Positions 9,467-18,436 of a stretch of DNA of 64,000 nucleotides are shown here, in pieces. Within the stretch, counting starts at the first letter, position 1. Each line of letters opens with the position of its first letter. Source of the DNA: Aequorivita sp. Its GTDB lineage: Bacteria; Bacteroidota; Bacteroidia; Flavobacteriales; Flavobacteriaceae. The notes beneath the pieces were generated by a model. That model was not told the DNA's origin and ran no database searches. It saw nothing but the letters and a program-made list of their open reading frames with translations. The DNA lies in the NCBI GenBank assembly GCA_030690315.1, contig JAUYGY010000042.1, positions 1 through 64,000 of the forward strand, written 5' to 3'. Made by a program: the position numbers and the translations under genes.

Positions 9467-9619
9467 ATGGCAAAGAAATCAGTAGCATCGTTACAAACAG
9501 GTTCAAAGCGTTTAACCAAAGCAATAAAAATGGTTAAATCGCCAAAAACAGGAGCATATACTTTTACTGAGTCAGTTATGGCTCCGGAATTCGTAAATGA
9601 CTGGTTGAACAAAAAATAA
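9467..9619 (+). CDS. DUF4295 protein, possible ribosome component
   Basis: A 50-residue, very basic protein starting MAKKSVASLQTGSKRL and ending DWLNKK. It matches the Bacteroidota-only DUF4295 family in size and beginning. The constant place directly after rpmG, 8 bp downstream and before a terminator, suggests a ribosomal role. I recall that a Flavobacterium johnsoniae ribosome structure reported an extra large-subunit protein named bL38, but I am not certain it is this family. Automatic callers with a 60-residue limit miss this gene. Confidence 0.9.
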   Translation: MAKKSVASLQTGSKRLTKAIKMVKSPKTGAYTFTESVMAPEFVNDWLNKK

Positions 9620-9638
9620 CCAGCTTAAAATATTAAGG

Positions 9639-9668
9639 AAAAGCCACTTTTTTACGAAGGTGGCTTTT
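9639..9668 (+). terminator. Terminator after the rpmB-rpmG-DUF4295 cluster
   Basis: The arms AAAAGCCAC (9639-9647) and GTGGCTTTT (9660-9668) pair perfectly around a 12-nt loop and end in T-rich sequence. Confidence 0.8.
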
Positions 9669-9670
9669 CG

Positions 9671-9678
9671 TATTTTTG
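9671..9678 (+). promoter_or_regulatory. -7 box for ftsY
   Basis: TATTTTTG fits TAnnTTTG. It lies directly behind the terminator and 74 bp before the ftsY start codon. Confidence 0.5.
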
Positions 9679-9720
9679 TCCTTTTGACAATAAATTTAAG
9701 TATTCTGTTTTTATAAAATC

Positions 9721-9748
9721 ATAACCGATAACCGACAACTGACAACCA
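9721..9748 (+). repeat. Heptamer tandem array (ATAACCG type), 4 units
   Basis: The units ATAACCG, ATAACCG, ACAACTG, ACAACCA run without a gap. Only four A residues separate the last unit from the ftsY ATG. Confidence 0.85.
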
Positions 9749-9752
9749 AAAA

Positions 9753-10706
9753 ATGAGTTTATTCAAAAAAATATTTTCCAAAGAAAAAAAAGAAACGCTA
9801 GACAAAGGACTTGAAAAATCCAAAACTTCCTTTTTTGATAAACTGAGCAAAGCAGTTGCTGGAAAAAGTAAAGTTGACGATGATGTGTTGGATAATCTTG
9901 AGGAAATCCTCGTTTCCAGCGATGTGGGCGTTAACACTACCTTGAAAATCATTAAGAGAATTGAAGCTCGCGTATCCAAAGATAAATATTTGGGTACTGA
10001 TGAGCTCAACCAAATTCTCCGTGAAGAAATAGCCGGGCTTTTAAGTGAAATAGACTCTGGAAATGCAACCGATTTTGAAGTTCCCGCAAATAAAAAACCC
10101 TATGTAATTATGGTGGTGGGTGTAAACGGAGTTGGAAAAACTACAACAATTGGCAAGATGGCCTATCAGTTTAAAAAAGCGGGTAAAAAAGTGGTTTTGG
10201 GAGCTGCCGATACCTTCCGAGCAGCGGCAATAGACCAGCTTCAAATTTGGGCAGATAGAGCAGATGTTACCATCGTAAAACAAAGCATGGGCAGTGATCC
10301 CGCGAGCGTTGCTTTTGACACGTTACAGAGCGCGGTAAATCAAAATGCGGATGTTGTTATCATTGACACAGCCGGCCGACTTCACAACAAAGTGAATTTA
10401 ATGAACGAGCTCACAAAAGTTAAGCGCGTTATGCAAAAAGTAATTCCAGATGCGCCACATGATGTACTTTTAGTGTTGGACGGTTCTACCGGGCAAAATG
10501 CATTTGAACAGGCAAAACAATTTACTGCCGCAACCGAAGTTACTTCATTAGCAGTTACAAAACTTGATGGCACTGCAAAAGGGGGTGTTGTAATCGGCAT
10601 TAGCGACCAGTTCCAGATTCCTGTGAAATACATTGGCGTGGGCGAAGGGATGGAAGATCTACAGGTCTTCAATAAATTTGAATTCGTCGATTCTTTTTTT
10701 AAATAA
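9753..10706 (+). CDS. ftsY: Signal recognition particle receptor FtsY
   Basis: FtsY is the SRP receptor GTPase that delivers ribosome-nascent-chain complexes to the membrane. The short lysine-rich N-terminus replaces the long acidic A domain of E. coli. The N domain follows (SSDVGVNTTLKII), then the GTPase G domain with P-loop GVNGVGKTTTIGK from about residue 123, DTFRAAA, DTAGR and TKLDG, and the C-terminal GVGEGMEDLQVF. At 317 residues it is a normal length for the short form. The stop codon touches the ATG of the next small membrane protein gene. Confidence 0.97.
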   Translation: MSLFKKIFSKEKKETLDKGLEKSKTSFFDKLSKAVAGKSKVDDDVLDNLEEILVSSDVGVNTTLKIIKRIEARVSKDKYLGTDELNQILREEIAGLLSEIDSGNATDFEVPANKKPYVIMVVGVNGVGKTTTIGKMAYQFKKAGKKVVLGAADTFRAAAIDQLQIWADRADVTIVKQSMGSDPASVAFDTLQSAVNQNADVVIIDTAGRLHNKVNLMNELTKVKRVMQKVIPDAPHDVLLVLDGSTGQNAFEQAKQFTAATEVTSLAVTKLDGTAKGGVVIGISDQFQIPVKYIGVGEGMEDLQVFNKFEFVDSFFK

Positions 10707-11060
10707 ATGGAAAATAAAGAAATTAAAAGTCCAAGTAAATTTTTCAAATATTTTTTATTGGTGCTTGTGGCCTACATTGGTGGATTAACGGGATATCATT
10801 CTTTTAAAATAATTGAATATTTTATAAAGCCCGTTCCAAATCCGCTGATGCCTTTGGGAATGTATAAATACATGGCATTTCCATATATATCTTTTATTCC
10901 ATTTCTTTTGGGGTTGCTCTTTTTGGGAATCTTCTTTTACAATAGGGAGTATTATAAAAGGGGCCATGTTATTTTTTATATAATACTAATCTTGCTGTTT
11001 CATCTTTCACAAACAAGTCTGTTGAATTTTTTCGATAGTTTTAATCCATATAGTGGATAA
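10707..11060 (+). CDS. Small membrane protein of unknown function
   Basis: A 117-residue protein with three likely transmembrane segments: about residues 14-34 (FLLVLVAYIGGL), 50-73 (YISFIPFLLGLLFLGIFF) and 85-105 (IFYIILILLFHL). I do not recognise a family. Its ATG follows the ftsY stop codon without a gap, so it is translated from the ftsY transcript. That hints at a membrane-related role but does not prove it. A large palindromic terminator follows directly. Confidence 0.7.
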   Translation: MENKEIKSPSKFFKYFLLVLVAYIGGLTGYHSFKIIEYFIKPVPNPLMPLGMYKYMAFPYISFIPFLLGLLFLGIFFYNREYYKRGHVIFYIILILLFHLSQTSLLNFFDSFNPYSG

Positions 11061-11117
11061 AAAAAGCCACGAATTCACGAATAATTTTAAATTTTATTCG
11101 TGAATTCGTGGCTTTTT
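11061..11117. terminator. Long palindrome, bidirectional terminator and dispersed repeat
   Basis: Perfect 24-bp arms (11061-11084 and 11094-11117) enclose a 9-nt AT-rich loop. One end starts with A5 and the other ends with T5, so it can stop transcripts from both convergent neighbours. Its core CCACGAATTCACGAAT resembles the arms of the element at 59758-59860, which suggests a dispersed family. Confidence 0.8.
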
Positions 11118-11141
11118 GGTCTTTAATCTTTCAGCGAAGCG

Positions 11142-11162
11142 GTCTTATGTCTTACGTCTTTT
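11142..11162 (+). repeat. Short heptamer array (GTCTTAT type), 3 units
   Basis: GTCTTAT, GTCTTAC, GTCTTTT run directly into the stop codon of the S9 peptidase gene. With only three units it is weak by itself, but it has the 7-bp period of the other arrays. Confidence 0.5.
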
Positions 11163-13060
11163 TAAAGCGTTTCTTTCAACCAACCAAAAAACTCCCGTTG
11201 CCAAACCAGCGCATTCTGTGGTTGTAGCACCCAATGGTTTTCTTCCGGAAGGTATAGTAATTTGCTTTTAATCCCTCTTAATTGTGCAGCCTGAAAAGCT
11301 CCCAATCCTTGCTCAATTGGTACACGGTAATCTTTTCCGCCCTGAATTATCATTATTGGAGTGTCCCATTTATCAACATACGTTATGGGGTTAAATTCAT
11401 TATAAGCCTTTTGTGCTTTTGCATTATCTTTTTCCCAGTAAGCGCCTCCAAAGTCGTGATTTACGAAGAACAATTCCTCAGTGGTTCCATACATGGAGCG
11501 CGTGTCAAAAACACCATCGTGTGAAATGAATGTTTTAAAACGCCCCTCGTGATTTCCAGCCAGCCAGAACACGGAATATCCTCCAAAACTTGCCCCAATT
11601 GCGCCAAGACGATTTTTATCTACATAGGGTTCTTTTGAAACATCGTCGATGGCATCAAGATAATCCTGCATAGCGCCGCCTCCCCAATCGCCACTTATTT
11701 CCTCATTCCATTCCACCCCATGGCCGGGCATTCCACGACGATTTGGCGCTACAATAATATAGCCTTGTGAAGCCATCAATTGAAAATTCCAACGGGTGGA
11801 ATAAAATTGTGACAAAGCCGATTGTGGTCCGCCCTGTGCATAAAGTAGTGTTGGATATTTTTTGTTTTTGTCAAAGTTGGGGGGAAGGATTACCCAAACC
11901 AACATTTGTTTTCCATCTTTAGTTGTAACCATTCTCTTTTCAACCGTGGGCAAATCCAGTTTTCCGTAGAATTCATTGTTTACCTGCGTAAGTTGCTTAA
12001 AAGTTTTGCTTTTCAAATCAAAAGAAAAAATCTCCGAAGCATGGTTCATATCTGTGCGGGTAACGATCAACTGTCCGTTGTTTTCAGCTACAATGCCCGT
12101 AACATCAAATTGCCCTTGCGAAAGTTGTTCAACCACAGGCATTTTTCGGGTTTTTCCCGGATGGTCCACTTTGAAAATCTGTTGTGTTCCATCAACGGGA
12201 GCAGTAAAATATATGTCTTTGCTATTGCTTCCCCAGATAAAACTGTTTACAGTTCCATCCCATTGGGAAGTAAGGTTTTGCTTAACACCGCCCTGAAGAA
12301 CAATAATATCATTTTTATCAGCTTCATATCCATCCTTTACCATTTGCAACCATGCCAAAGAACCTTCTTTTGAAAAGGCTGGCTGGGTATCATAACCCTT
12401 ATTTTCTTCAGTAATATTTTCAGTTTGTTTATCTGAAAGATTGTATTTGTAAATGTCAGTATTAGTGCTTATTGCGTAATCAACTCCTGCCGATTTCTTA
12501 CTTACGTAATAAATGTTTTCACCTTTCGGTCCCCAAACGTAATCTTCATCGCCACCAAATGGAGCTTGTGGCGTGTAGTAAGGTTGCCCCGGCGTAATGT
12601 CAGTTTCGGCACCGGTCTTCACATCTTTATAAAAAACGTGATTATAACTTCCATCGCTATACTTGTCCCAATGCCTGTAATCAAGCGAGGTATAAACGTA
12701 GGCATCAGATTTTGGAAGGTCGTTGTAAATATCTTTTCCCATCACTTTTTTAACGGGAACGGCTTTGTTCATCAAAAGATATTGGCCGTTTGGCGAAAGA
12801 TTTTTATCGGCAACTTTTGCTTCCTCTTTAGAGATTTCAGTGAAATTACTACCTGTAATGGGCATTTTATAATACTTGGAATCAAAGCTGTTCTCTGCCA
12901 TATTTGGAGTGGAAACCTTGTAAAAAAGGGTGTTTCCGTCATCGGAAATTCCAATAGGGCTCACTTTTCTCACCTGCCATAAAAGCTCAGGCGTCATTGT
13001 TTTTTGGGCATACAAAAAGCCGGCGCAAAGAAAGGCCAGCAGTAACGTTATTTTTTTCAT
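11162..13060 (-). CDS. S9 family peptidase (prolyl oligopeptidase/acylaminoacyl type)
   Basis: An exported serine peptidase that should cleave oligopeptides, often after proline or at blocked N-termini. The signal peptide is MKKITLLLAFLCAGFLYAQ. A beta-propeller domain with WD40/TolB-like repeats (residues ~25-370) precedes the alpha/beta-hydrolase domain. The catalytic triad can be placed at S491 (GASFGGY), D577 (GGKDYRVP) and H609 (EENHW). At 632 residues it has the normal length. There is no T9SS domain, so it is probably periplasmic. It stands alone between a bidirectional terminator and the divergent rimO. Confidence 0.93.
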   Translation of the reverse strand: MKKITLLLAFLCAGFLYAQKTMTPELLWQVRKVSPIGISDDGNTLFYKVSTPNMAENSFDSKYYKMPITGSNFTEISKEEAKVADKNLSPNGQYLLMNKAVPVKKVMGKDIYNDLPKSDAYVYTSLDYRHWDKYSDGSYNHVFYKDVKTGAETDITPGQPYYTPQAPFGGDEDYVWGPKGENIYYVSKKSAGVDYAISTNTDIYKYNLSDKQTENITEENKGYDTQPAFSKEGSLAWLQMVKDGYEADKNDIIVLQGGVKQNLTSQWDGTVNSFIWGSNSKDIYFTAPVDGTQQIFKVDHPGKTRKMPVVEQLSQGQFDVTGIVAENNGQLIVTRTDMNHASEIFSFDLKSKTFKQLTQVNNEFYGKLDLPTVEKRMVTTKDGKQMLVWVILPPNFDKNKKYPTLLYAQGGPQSALSQFYSTRWNFQLMASQGYIIVAPNRRGMPGHGVEWNEEISGDWGGGAMQDYLDAIDDVSKEPYVDKNRLGAIGASFGGYSVFWLAGNHEGRFKTFISHDGVFDTRSMYGTTEELFFVNHDFGGAYWEKDNAKAQKAYNEFNPITYVDKWDTPIMIIQGGKDYRVPIEQGLGAFQAAQLRGIKSKLLYLPEENHWVLQPQNALVWQREFFGWLKETL

Positions 13061-13151
13061 TTGAAATATTTTTTTAGAAATGTAAAGTTACTTAAAAAAG
13101 TTGGTAGCCTAAATGGGATTTGGTATTTGGAATTTTGGAATTTTTTAATGG

Positions 13152-13160
13152 TATCTTTGC
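13152..13160 (+). promoter_or_regulatory. -7 box for rimO
   Basis: TATCTTTGC is an exact TAnnTTTGC match 70 bp before the rimO ATG. TTG triplets lie 14 and 22 bp upstream, neither at the ideal spacing. Confidence 0.55.
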
Positions 13161-13193
13161 AGACTTTTACAAATTCAATATTTGAAATTCTGA

Positions 13194-13228
13194 TTTCGTA
13201 AATCGACAATCGTTAATCTAAAATCAAA
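13194..13228 (+). repeat. Heptamer tandem array (AATCGNN type), 5 units
   Basis: TTTCGTA, AATCGAC, AATCGTT, AATCTAA and AATCAAA are contiguous and end one base before the rimO start codon. The unit is the same as in the array before the E2 gene. Confidence 0.8.
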
Positions 13229-13229
13229 A

Positions 13230-14531
13230 ATGCGTACCAAAACACTAAAGAAGAACAAGATAAACGTTGTAACCCTCGGTTGCTCCAAAAATGTATATGA
13301 CAGCGAAGTGTTGATGGGCCAATTGCGCGCCAGCAACAAAGAAGTGGTGCACGAGGAGGAAGGCAATATTGTGGTGATAAACACTTGTGGTTTTATTGCG
13401 AATGCGAAGGAAGAAAGCATCAACACTATTCTTGAATATGTTCAGAAAAAGGAAGAAGGTTTAGTGGACAAGGTTTTTGTTACGGGCTGTCTTTCTGAAA
13501 GATATAAACCGGATCTTCAAAAGGAAATCCCGAATGTGGATGAATATTTCGGAACTACCGAACTTCCGGCTTTACTGAAGGCTTTGGGAGCAGATTACAG
13601 ACACGAATTAATTGGAGAACGAATCACCACAACTCCTAAAAACTACGCATACCTTAAAATTGCGGAAGGTTGCGACCGTCCGTGTTCGTTTTGCGCCATC
13701 CCTATTATGCGCGGAAAACACCGCAGCACGCCAATGGAAGATTTGGTGATTGAAGCGGAAAAACTCGCAGCTAAGGGTGTGAAAGAGTTGATTTTGATTG
13801 CTCAGGATTTAACTTATTACGGATTGGATTTATACAAAAAACGAAACCTTGCCGAACTGCTCCAAAAACTGGTAAAAGTGGAAGGCATTGAATGGATCCG
13901 TTTGCACTATGCATTCCCAACGGGTTTTCCGATGGATGTTTTGGAAGTAATGCGTAACGAACCAAAAATCTGTAATTATTTAGATATACCGCTTCAACAT
14001 ATTACCGACCCAATTTTGAAGTCGATGCGCCGCGGAACTACCAAAGCAAAAACCATAAAATTGTTGGAAGATTTTAGGGCTGCCGTTCCAGAAATGACAA
14101 TTAGAACAACCCTAATTGTAGGTTATCCTGGCGAAACCGAGGAAGATTTCCAAACCTTGAAACAGTGGGTGAAGGATATGCGCTTTGAGCGTTTAGGCTG
14201 TTTTACTTATTCCCACGAAGAAAATACCCACGCCTACAATCTTGAAGACGATGTGCCGGAAGAGGTGAAAATGGATCGCGCCAATGAGATTATGGAAATA
14301 CAATCCCAGATTTCTTGGGAACTGAACCAATTAAAAATAGGCAAGGAATTCCGAGTAGTGATTGATCGTAAAGAAGGCGGTTATTTTGTGGGGCGTACAG
14401 AATTTGACAGCCCCGATGTGGACAATGAAGTTTTGATAAACGCCGAGGAAGGCTATATGCGCACCGGCGAATTTTTCAATGTAAAAATCACTGCTGCAGA
14501 GGATTTTGATCTGTATGCCGAAGTAGTTTAA
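13230..14531 (+). CDS. rimO: Ribosomal protein uS12 methylthiotransferase RimO
   Basis: Radical SAM enzyme that adds a methylthio group to an aspartate of ribosomal protein uS12. The N-terminal UPF0004 domain (VVTLGCSKNVYDSE) binds one iron-sulfur cluster. The radical SAM cluster is held by C148, C152 and C155 in GCDRPCSFC, and GYPGETEEDF lies in the barrel. A C-terminal TRAM domain (GKEFRVVIDR...) recognises the target. At 433 residues it is full length. It is monocistronic, with an exact -7 box and a heptamer array in its leader. Confidence 0.97.
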   Translation: MRTKTLKKNKINVVTLGCSKNVYDSEVLMGQLRASNKEVVHEEEGNIVVINTCGFIANAKEESINTILEYVQKKEEGLVDKVFVTGCLSERYKPDLQKEIPNVDEYFGTTELPALLKALGADYRHELIGERITTTPKNYAYLKIAEGCDRPCSFCAIPIMRGKHRSTPMEDLVIEAEKLAAKGVKELILIAQDLTYYGLDLYKKRNLAELLQKLVKVEGIEWIRLHYAFPTGFPMDVLEVMRNEPKICNYLDIPLQHITDPILKSMRRGTTKAKTIKLLEDFRAAVPEMTIRTTLIVGYPGETEEDFQTLKQWVKDMRFERLGCFTYSHEENTHAYNLEDDVPEEVKMDRANEIMEIQSQISWELNQLKIGKEFRVVIDRKEGGYFVGRTEFDSPDVDNEVLINAEEGYMRTGEFFNVKITAAEDFDLYAEVV

Positions 14532-14577
14532 TATTCAAAATCCGAGATTTAAATTTATTTATTTTCCACTCTTGTTT

Positions 14578-15441
14578 TTATAGTTTCCCCAAAATATCGG
14601 TTATCTGGTAGCCACTAAGATCGAAGTAGGCAGGGTTAGAAGATTTTTCGAACGTGGTAATATTCATTTCCATATTGGGTGTATCACTGTTTTTTTCATA
14701 GTAAATACTGCGCACCATCATTCCTCGAGGATAGTTTTCATCGATTTTTGAAGAGTCAGAAGTAGAAGCAATCTTGGAAAAATCCTTAATTTGTCCACCA
14801 AAAAGGTGGTTGCCACTTAAATCGATGGTAAAGTCTTGGGTAACCCATGCATCTACTTTGGTTTTTTCCTTTGTGTTGGTATAAATATATTTACGGCAGC
14901 TATAACCGTATATTTCTTTTTGTTCGCTGGTGCGTTTCCACTTGCCATTATCATCTTCCATATCGCCTCCTTGGCTTGCCATTTTTTCCGCCATTTTTTG
15001 GAAGTTGATTATTGGCATTTTCATGGCGGTCTTTTCTTTTTTGTTAACTATATATGTGGCGGCACCTTTATAATCAAAAAGCATACGGGTTTCATTTTTC
15101 TCACCTTCGTTCATTACCATACATTCGCCAGTGTTGCCAAAAACAATTTTTGAGGTCATGGTATCTTCTAGCTTACCATTTTTTTTATATGTTTTTGTTT
15201 CCATAACCAAAGTTGCCTGCACTGGGTTTTCTGGAATAGGATAACGCGTATCGTTTTCATAGGTAATATCTTCGAGTGCTTTCTTTCCCTTCTCTCTTTC
15301 TGGCTCGGCATATTTCTCTTCCATATCCTGCCGCACCTGTTTTTTTATTTTACTTTTAATATACCCGCGTTGCGCTTGTGCGGGAGCAATAAAAAGGAAT
15401 AAAAGCAATGTTGTCAGCGAAACGATATGTAATTTTTTCAT
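14578..15441 (-). CDS. Exported DUF4412-like protein
   Basis: A secreted or periplasmic protein with signal peptide MKKLHIVSLTTLLLFLFIAPAQAQ. The mature part is mixed beta and charged and contains segments typical of DUF4412 proteins (MLFDYKGAATYIVNKKEKTAMKMPI and YGYSCRKYIYTNTKEKTKVDAWV). Such proteins are probably beta-rich ligand binders; function is unknown. Paired 21-bp-spaced repeats lie 80 bp upstream (15521-15554). They could be a target of the adjacent LytTR regulator, which would place this gene in its regulon. Confidence 0.65.
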   Translation of the reverse strand: MKKLHIVSLTTLLLFLFIAPAQAQRGYIKSKIKKQVRQDMEEKYAEPEREKGKKALEDITYENDTRYPIPENPVQATLVMETKTYKKNGKLEDTMTSKIVFGNTGECMVMNEGEKNETRMLFDYKGAATYIVNKKEKTAMKMPIINFQKMAEKMASQGGDMEDDNGKWKRTSEQKEIYGYSCRKYIYTNTKEKTKVDAWVTQDFTIDLSGNHLFGGQIKDFSKIASTSDSSKIDENYPRGMMVRSIYYEKNSDTPNMEMNITTFEKSSNPAYFDLSGYQITDILGKL

Positions 15442-15520
15442 AATAATTGAATTTTTAAAATTTAATACGCAGTTATAATTTTAATAAACTTATTAATAAA
15501 AAGGTACAAATGCAACCGCC

Positions 15521-15555
15521 ATTTAGAATTTGGTAGTTATGATTTAGAATTAGTA
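15521..15555. repeat. Heptamer-period array holding a 21-bp-spaced direct repeat
   Basis: The sequence falls into 7-bp steps ATTTAGA, ATTTGGT, AGTTATG, ATTTAGA, ATTAGTA. The ten bases ATTTAGAATT occur at 15521 and again exactly 21 bp later at 15542. The first copy matches the reverse complement of the 18464/18485 repeat at 12 of 13 positions. It may be a LytTR binding site, another heptamer array, or both. Confidence 0.6.
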
Positions 15556-15579
15556 AGTAAATTAAGTGAAAGTTGGTTA

Positions 15580-16338
15580 TTATTTAAAGCGAAGCATAGT
15601 TTCTAAGATTTCATTTATTTGTTTCCGCTTTTGTCTGGAAACCGGAATTTCAGTATTATCGCTCATAACTAAACTGCCGCCGTCCTGCTTTAATATTCCT
15701 TTTACAAATAGGGGATTTATGAGATGCGATTGATGAACCCTTATAAAATCCTGATCTGCTAAAATTTCTTCAATTTCCTTTAGAGTACGGCTGATGAGAA
15801 TTTTCTTTTCATCTTTCAAAAAGAAGTTTGTGTAGTTATTGTCTGACTGGCAACGAACAATATCTTTAATTTCAACTATATTATAGCCAACACCCGTGGG
15901 CAGCGCAATTTTTGTGCGCTCTTTAATTGAATCTTGAAGATTGTTCTGGAATAACTGCCATTGCTCTGGACTTGTTTTTTTTCTTCTCTTTTCCCAGTTT
16001 GCGAGTGCCGTAACAATGTTTCTTTCTGTAATTGGCTTCAAAAGATAATTGATGGCGCTGTAATTAAAGGCACGAATTGCATAACGATCATAGGCTGTCG
16101 TGAAAATTATATCGAAATCTATCGGCAACAGTTTATCTAGCAGGGCAAAACCGTTCAAGTTTGGCATTTCAATGTCAAGAAAAAGCAAATCGGGCGGATT
16201 GTTTTGAATAAATTGCAAACCTTCCATAGGGTTTGTAAAAATACCGGTAATCACATAATCAGAATGAACTTTTTCAATAAGGTTTGCGAGTACATTGGTG
16301 CAGTGTGCTTCGTCATCAATGATTATTACATTTGTCAT
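15580..16338 (-). CDS. LytTR-family response regulator
   Basis: The DNA-binding half of a LytS/LytR-type two-component system. The receiver domain (residues 1-120) starts NVIIIDDEAHC, with the phospho-acceptor D55 in LLFLDIEMPN and a conserved lysine in LLKPI. The LytTR domain (about 145-250) includes VRCQSDNNYTNFFL, ILISRTLKEIEEIL, FIRVHQSHLIN and EIPVSRQKRKQI. LytTR proteins bind pairs of short direct repeats about 21 bp apart, and such pairs flank this operon. It is translated 3 nt after the kinase gene, so the two are coupled. Confidence 0.92.
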   Translation of the reverse strand: MTNVIIIDDEAHCTNVLANLIEKVHSDYVITGIFTNPMEGLQFIQNNPPDLLFLDIEMPNLNGFALLDKLLPIDFDIIFTTAYDRYAIRAFNYSAINYLLKPITERNIVTALANWEKRRKKTSPEQWQLFQNNLQDSIKERTKIALPTGVGYNIVEIKDIVRCQSDNNYTNFFLKDEKKILISRTLKEIEEILADQDFIRVHQSHLINPLFVKGILKQDGGSLVMSDNTEIPVSRQKRKQINEILETMLRFK

Positions 16339-16341
16339 ATT

Positions 16342-18372
16342 TTAATACGAATAGGTTAATATTACTCGGGTTCCAAGAGGGGAATTTTCAGCTTGAAGAT
16401 CAATAATCTCAAGACTTATGGAGGTATTGTTTGAATGGTTGTATAGCGCTAATCGTTCTTGTGTGATATTCATTCCCAAAGACTTATGGAGTTTTTTCTT
16501 CTCGCTACTCGCTTTTCTACCAATGCCGTTGTCTTCAATTATTATTTTTAAACATTCGCTCGTATCAAAAATAATGGTCAGCGTTTTTACAGGATTAGCA
16601 CTTGTACTCAGGCCGTGCCAAATAGCGTTTTCAACAAAAGGCTGCAACAAAAGAGGTGGAATGTGAAATTGGGAAAGCTCTTCTCGTGAAGTAACTTGGA
16701 TGCTATAATTAAAGTTATTGCCCATTCTGTTTTTTTCTAAAGAAAGATAAAGTTCCAGAATTTCAAGTTCTTCCTCTACAGTAATAATTTCCCGATTGCT
16801 ATTCTGCAGTATGCCGCGAAGCAATGTTGAAAAATCGTCAAGATATTTCACTGCATCCTCATTCCGGGAAGTCATTATTAAATGTTTTATGGAGTTAAGG
16901 CTATTGAAAAGGAAATGCGGATTCATCTGTGAACGCAGCGCAAGCATTTCCATTTCCTGCAGTTTTTGGGTGAATGAATTTTTTATCTGTTCCTCCTTTT
17001 GTTTTTCTATTTTGGAATAAAGCTGAATGAGTTCCTCAGTTTTTTCATTTATTTTTTTATCCAGTTCAATGCGCATATTCTCTTGCAAAAGCTGATTCTT
17101 TTTCAATTGCTCAATAAGGTTTTGGCTGGTTGTTTCTTTTTCCTTTTGAAGCAGAAAAATATTTTGACCAATGGCAAGTGAAAAACAAAAAACCTCTGCA
17201 AGTAAACCGGCCTGAAATATGATATTTTTGGAAAATGCAAAATAAAATATACTTTCCAGGTTCAGATTAACTTCGGTAAAAGCTACATAAAATGCCACGA
17301 TGGAACCAATAAAGAAAAATGTTTGGCCAGCAATAAAATATTTTAAAAGAGGGTGTTTTGCTTTATATATTATCCAAAAAATTAAAACAAAATTTAGTGG
17401 CAATACTGTAAATCGTACGGCTGAAAATATGAAATTTCCAACAGTAAGGTACTTCCCCAAAATATTATAGATAAAAATGCCAATAGCATATAGAAAGCAA
17501 AACCTTCCAAAATAGATTAGAACCTTAGAAAGTTTTTGATCATATTTTTTAATTTCCAGCAAATTGAGAATAAAAAATATATAAAAGCCAATAAACATAA
17601 ACTGTGAAAATTCAGTTATATCTGTAGCAGTTCGAGGGAAATACAGGAAAAGATTGCCCACCGTTGCCGTAGAATTGCGCAACACGGCAAAAGCATATAT
17701 TATTTGAAAAAGCAAATATCCCAAATAATATACGTATAATTTTTGGCGTAACCGTAGCCAGAAAACTAAGCCGAACACGAAGATGGTTATCAGTGAAACA
17801 ATATAGAAGAAAATAAATGCTATTGACTTGGCTTCAAATTTTGATTGTATATAGGTTTGTTGGTAATACGCTTCTTTGGAATAGAGAAGGGGATATGAAT
17901 TGGCTGTTTTTTTTTTAATACTACTAGACCTTACATAAAAAATTGATTTCTGAAAAGAAGGTACTTTGAGGTGTGTGAAATAAAATTCGTTTTTATTGGT
18001 GCGTTCGTATAAAGGAACGAAGTTTCCATTCTTGTGTATTTTAAACACACTATCCATGCGTTGATAAATGGATGTATAGTCGTGACTACTGAAGTAATAA
18101 ATCTCTAGGGTATCTTTCGAAGTGTTTTCAATCTCAAATTTTAACCAAATAGCCGTATCTGGTTCGTTTTGAAAAATGGAGTCATATTTTTTCCATTCAC
18201 CTTCTTTTTGTACTTCTTCATAAGTGGATTCAAGGTTTGTACGTATTGCATTTACTTCAGAATTATTTAATAGCTGCACCTTCCCAATAATGGAATCACT
18301 CATTATTTGTGCAGAAACCTTACACAGGCCAGCAAAAAAAAGTAGGGTTATAAATAAGTTGTTTTTCATCAA
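16342..18372 (-). CDS. 7TMR-DISM sensor histidine kinase (LytS/YpdA type)
   Basis: Inner-membrane sensor of the two-component pair. A signal peptide (ending KVSAQ) is followed by an extracytoplasmic 7TMR-DISM ligand domain (about 25-175), seven transmembrane segments (about 180-405), a coiled coil rich in Gln/Glu/Lys (about 410-480), the His_kinase domain with phospho-histidine H486 in MNPHFLFNSLNS, and an HATPase domain with IEDNGIGRK. The 676 residues fit this class. The extracytoplasmic ligand is unknown. An ATG three bases later (18369) is an equally possible start. Confidence 0.92.
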   Translation of the reverse strand: MMKNNLFITLLFFAGLCKVSAQIMSDSIIGKVQLLNNSEVNAIRTNLESTYEEVQKEGEWKKYDSIFQNEPDTAIWLKFEIENTSKDTLEIYYFSSHDYTSIYQRMDSVFKIHKNGNFVPLYERTNKNEFYFTHLKVPSFQKSIFYVRSSSIKKKTANSYPLLYSKEAYYQQTYIQSKFEAKSIAFIFFYIVSLITIFVFGLVFWLRLRQKLYVYYLGYLLFQIIYAFAVLRNSTATVGNLFLYFPRTATDITEFSQFMFIGFYIFFILNLLEIKKYDQKLSKVLIYFGRFCFLYAIGIFIYNILGKYLTVGNFIFSAVRFTVLPLNFVLIFWIIYKAKHPLLKYFIAGQTFFFIGSIVAFYVAFTEVNLNLESIFYFAFSKNIIFQAGLLAEVFCFSLAIGQNIFLLQKEKETTSQNLIEQLKKNQLLQENMRIELDKKINEKTEELIQLYSKIEKQKEEQIKNSFTQKLQEMEMLALRSQMNPHFLFNSLNSIKHLIMTSRNEDAVKYLDDFSTLLRGILQNSNREIITVEEELEILELYLSLEKNRMGNNFNYSIQVTSREELSQFHIPPLLLQPFVENAIWHGLSTSANPVKTLTIIFDTSECLKIIIEDNGIGRKASSEKKKLHKSLGMNITQERLALYNHSNNTSISLEIIDLQAENSPLGTRVILTYSY

Positions 18373-18436
18373 TTAGCTAAAGTACCAATCTATTTGTAAT
18401 GAACTTTAAGTTTTTAGAATTCAGTAGGGTTTTATG

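Noticed and set aside
12566..12982. 138-codon open frame antisense to the S9 peptidase gene
   Set aside because: It lies wholly within a well-supported gene on the other strand and its product has no signal, motif or plausible composition. The same holds for the plus-strand frame at 11906-12373.
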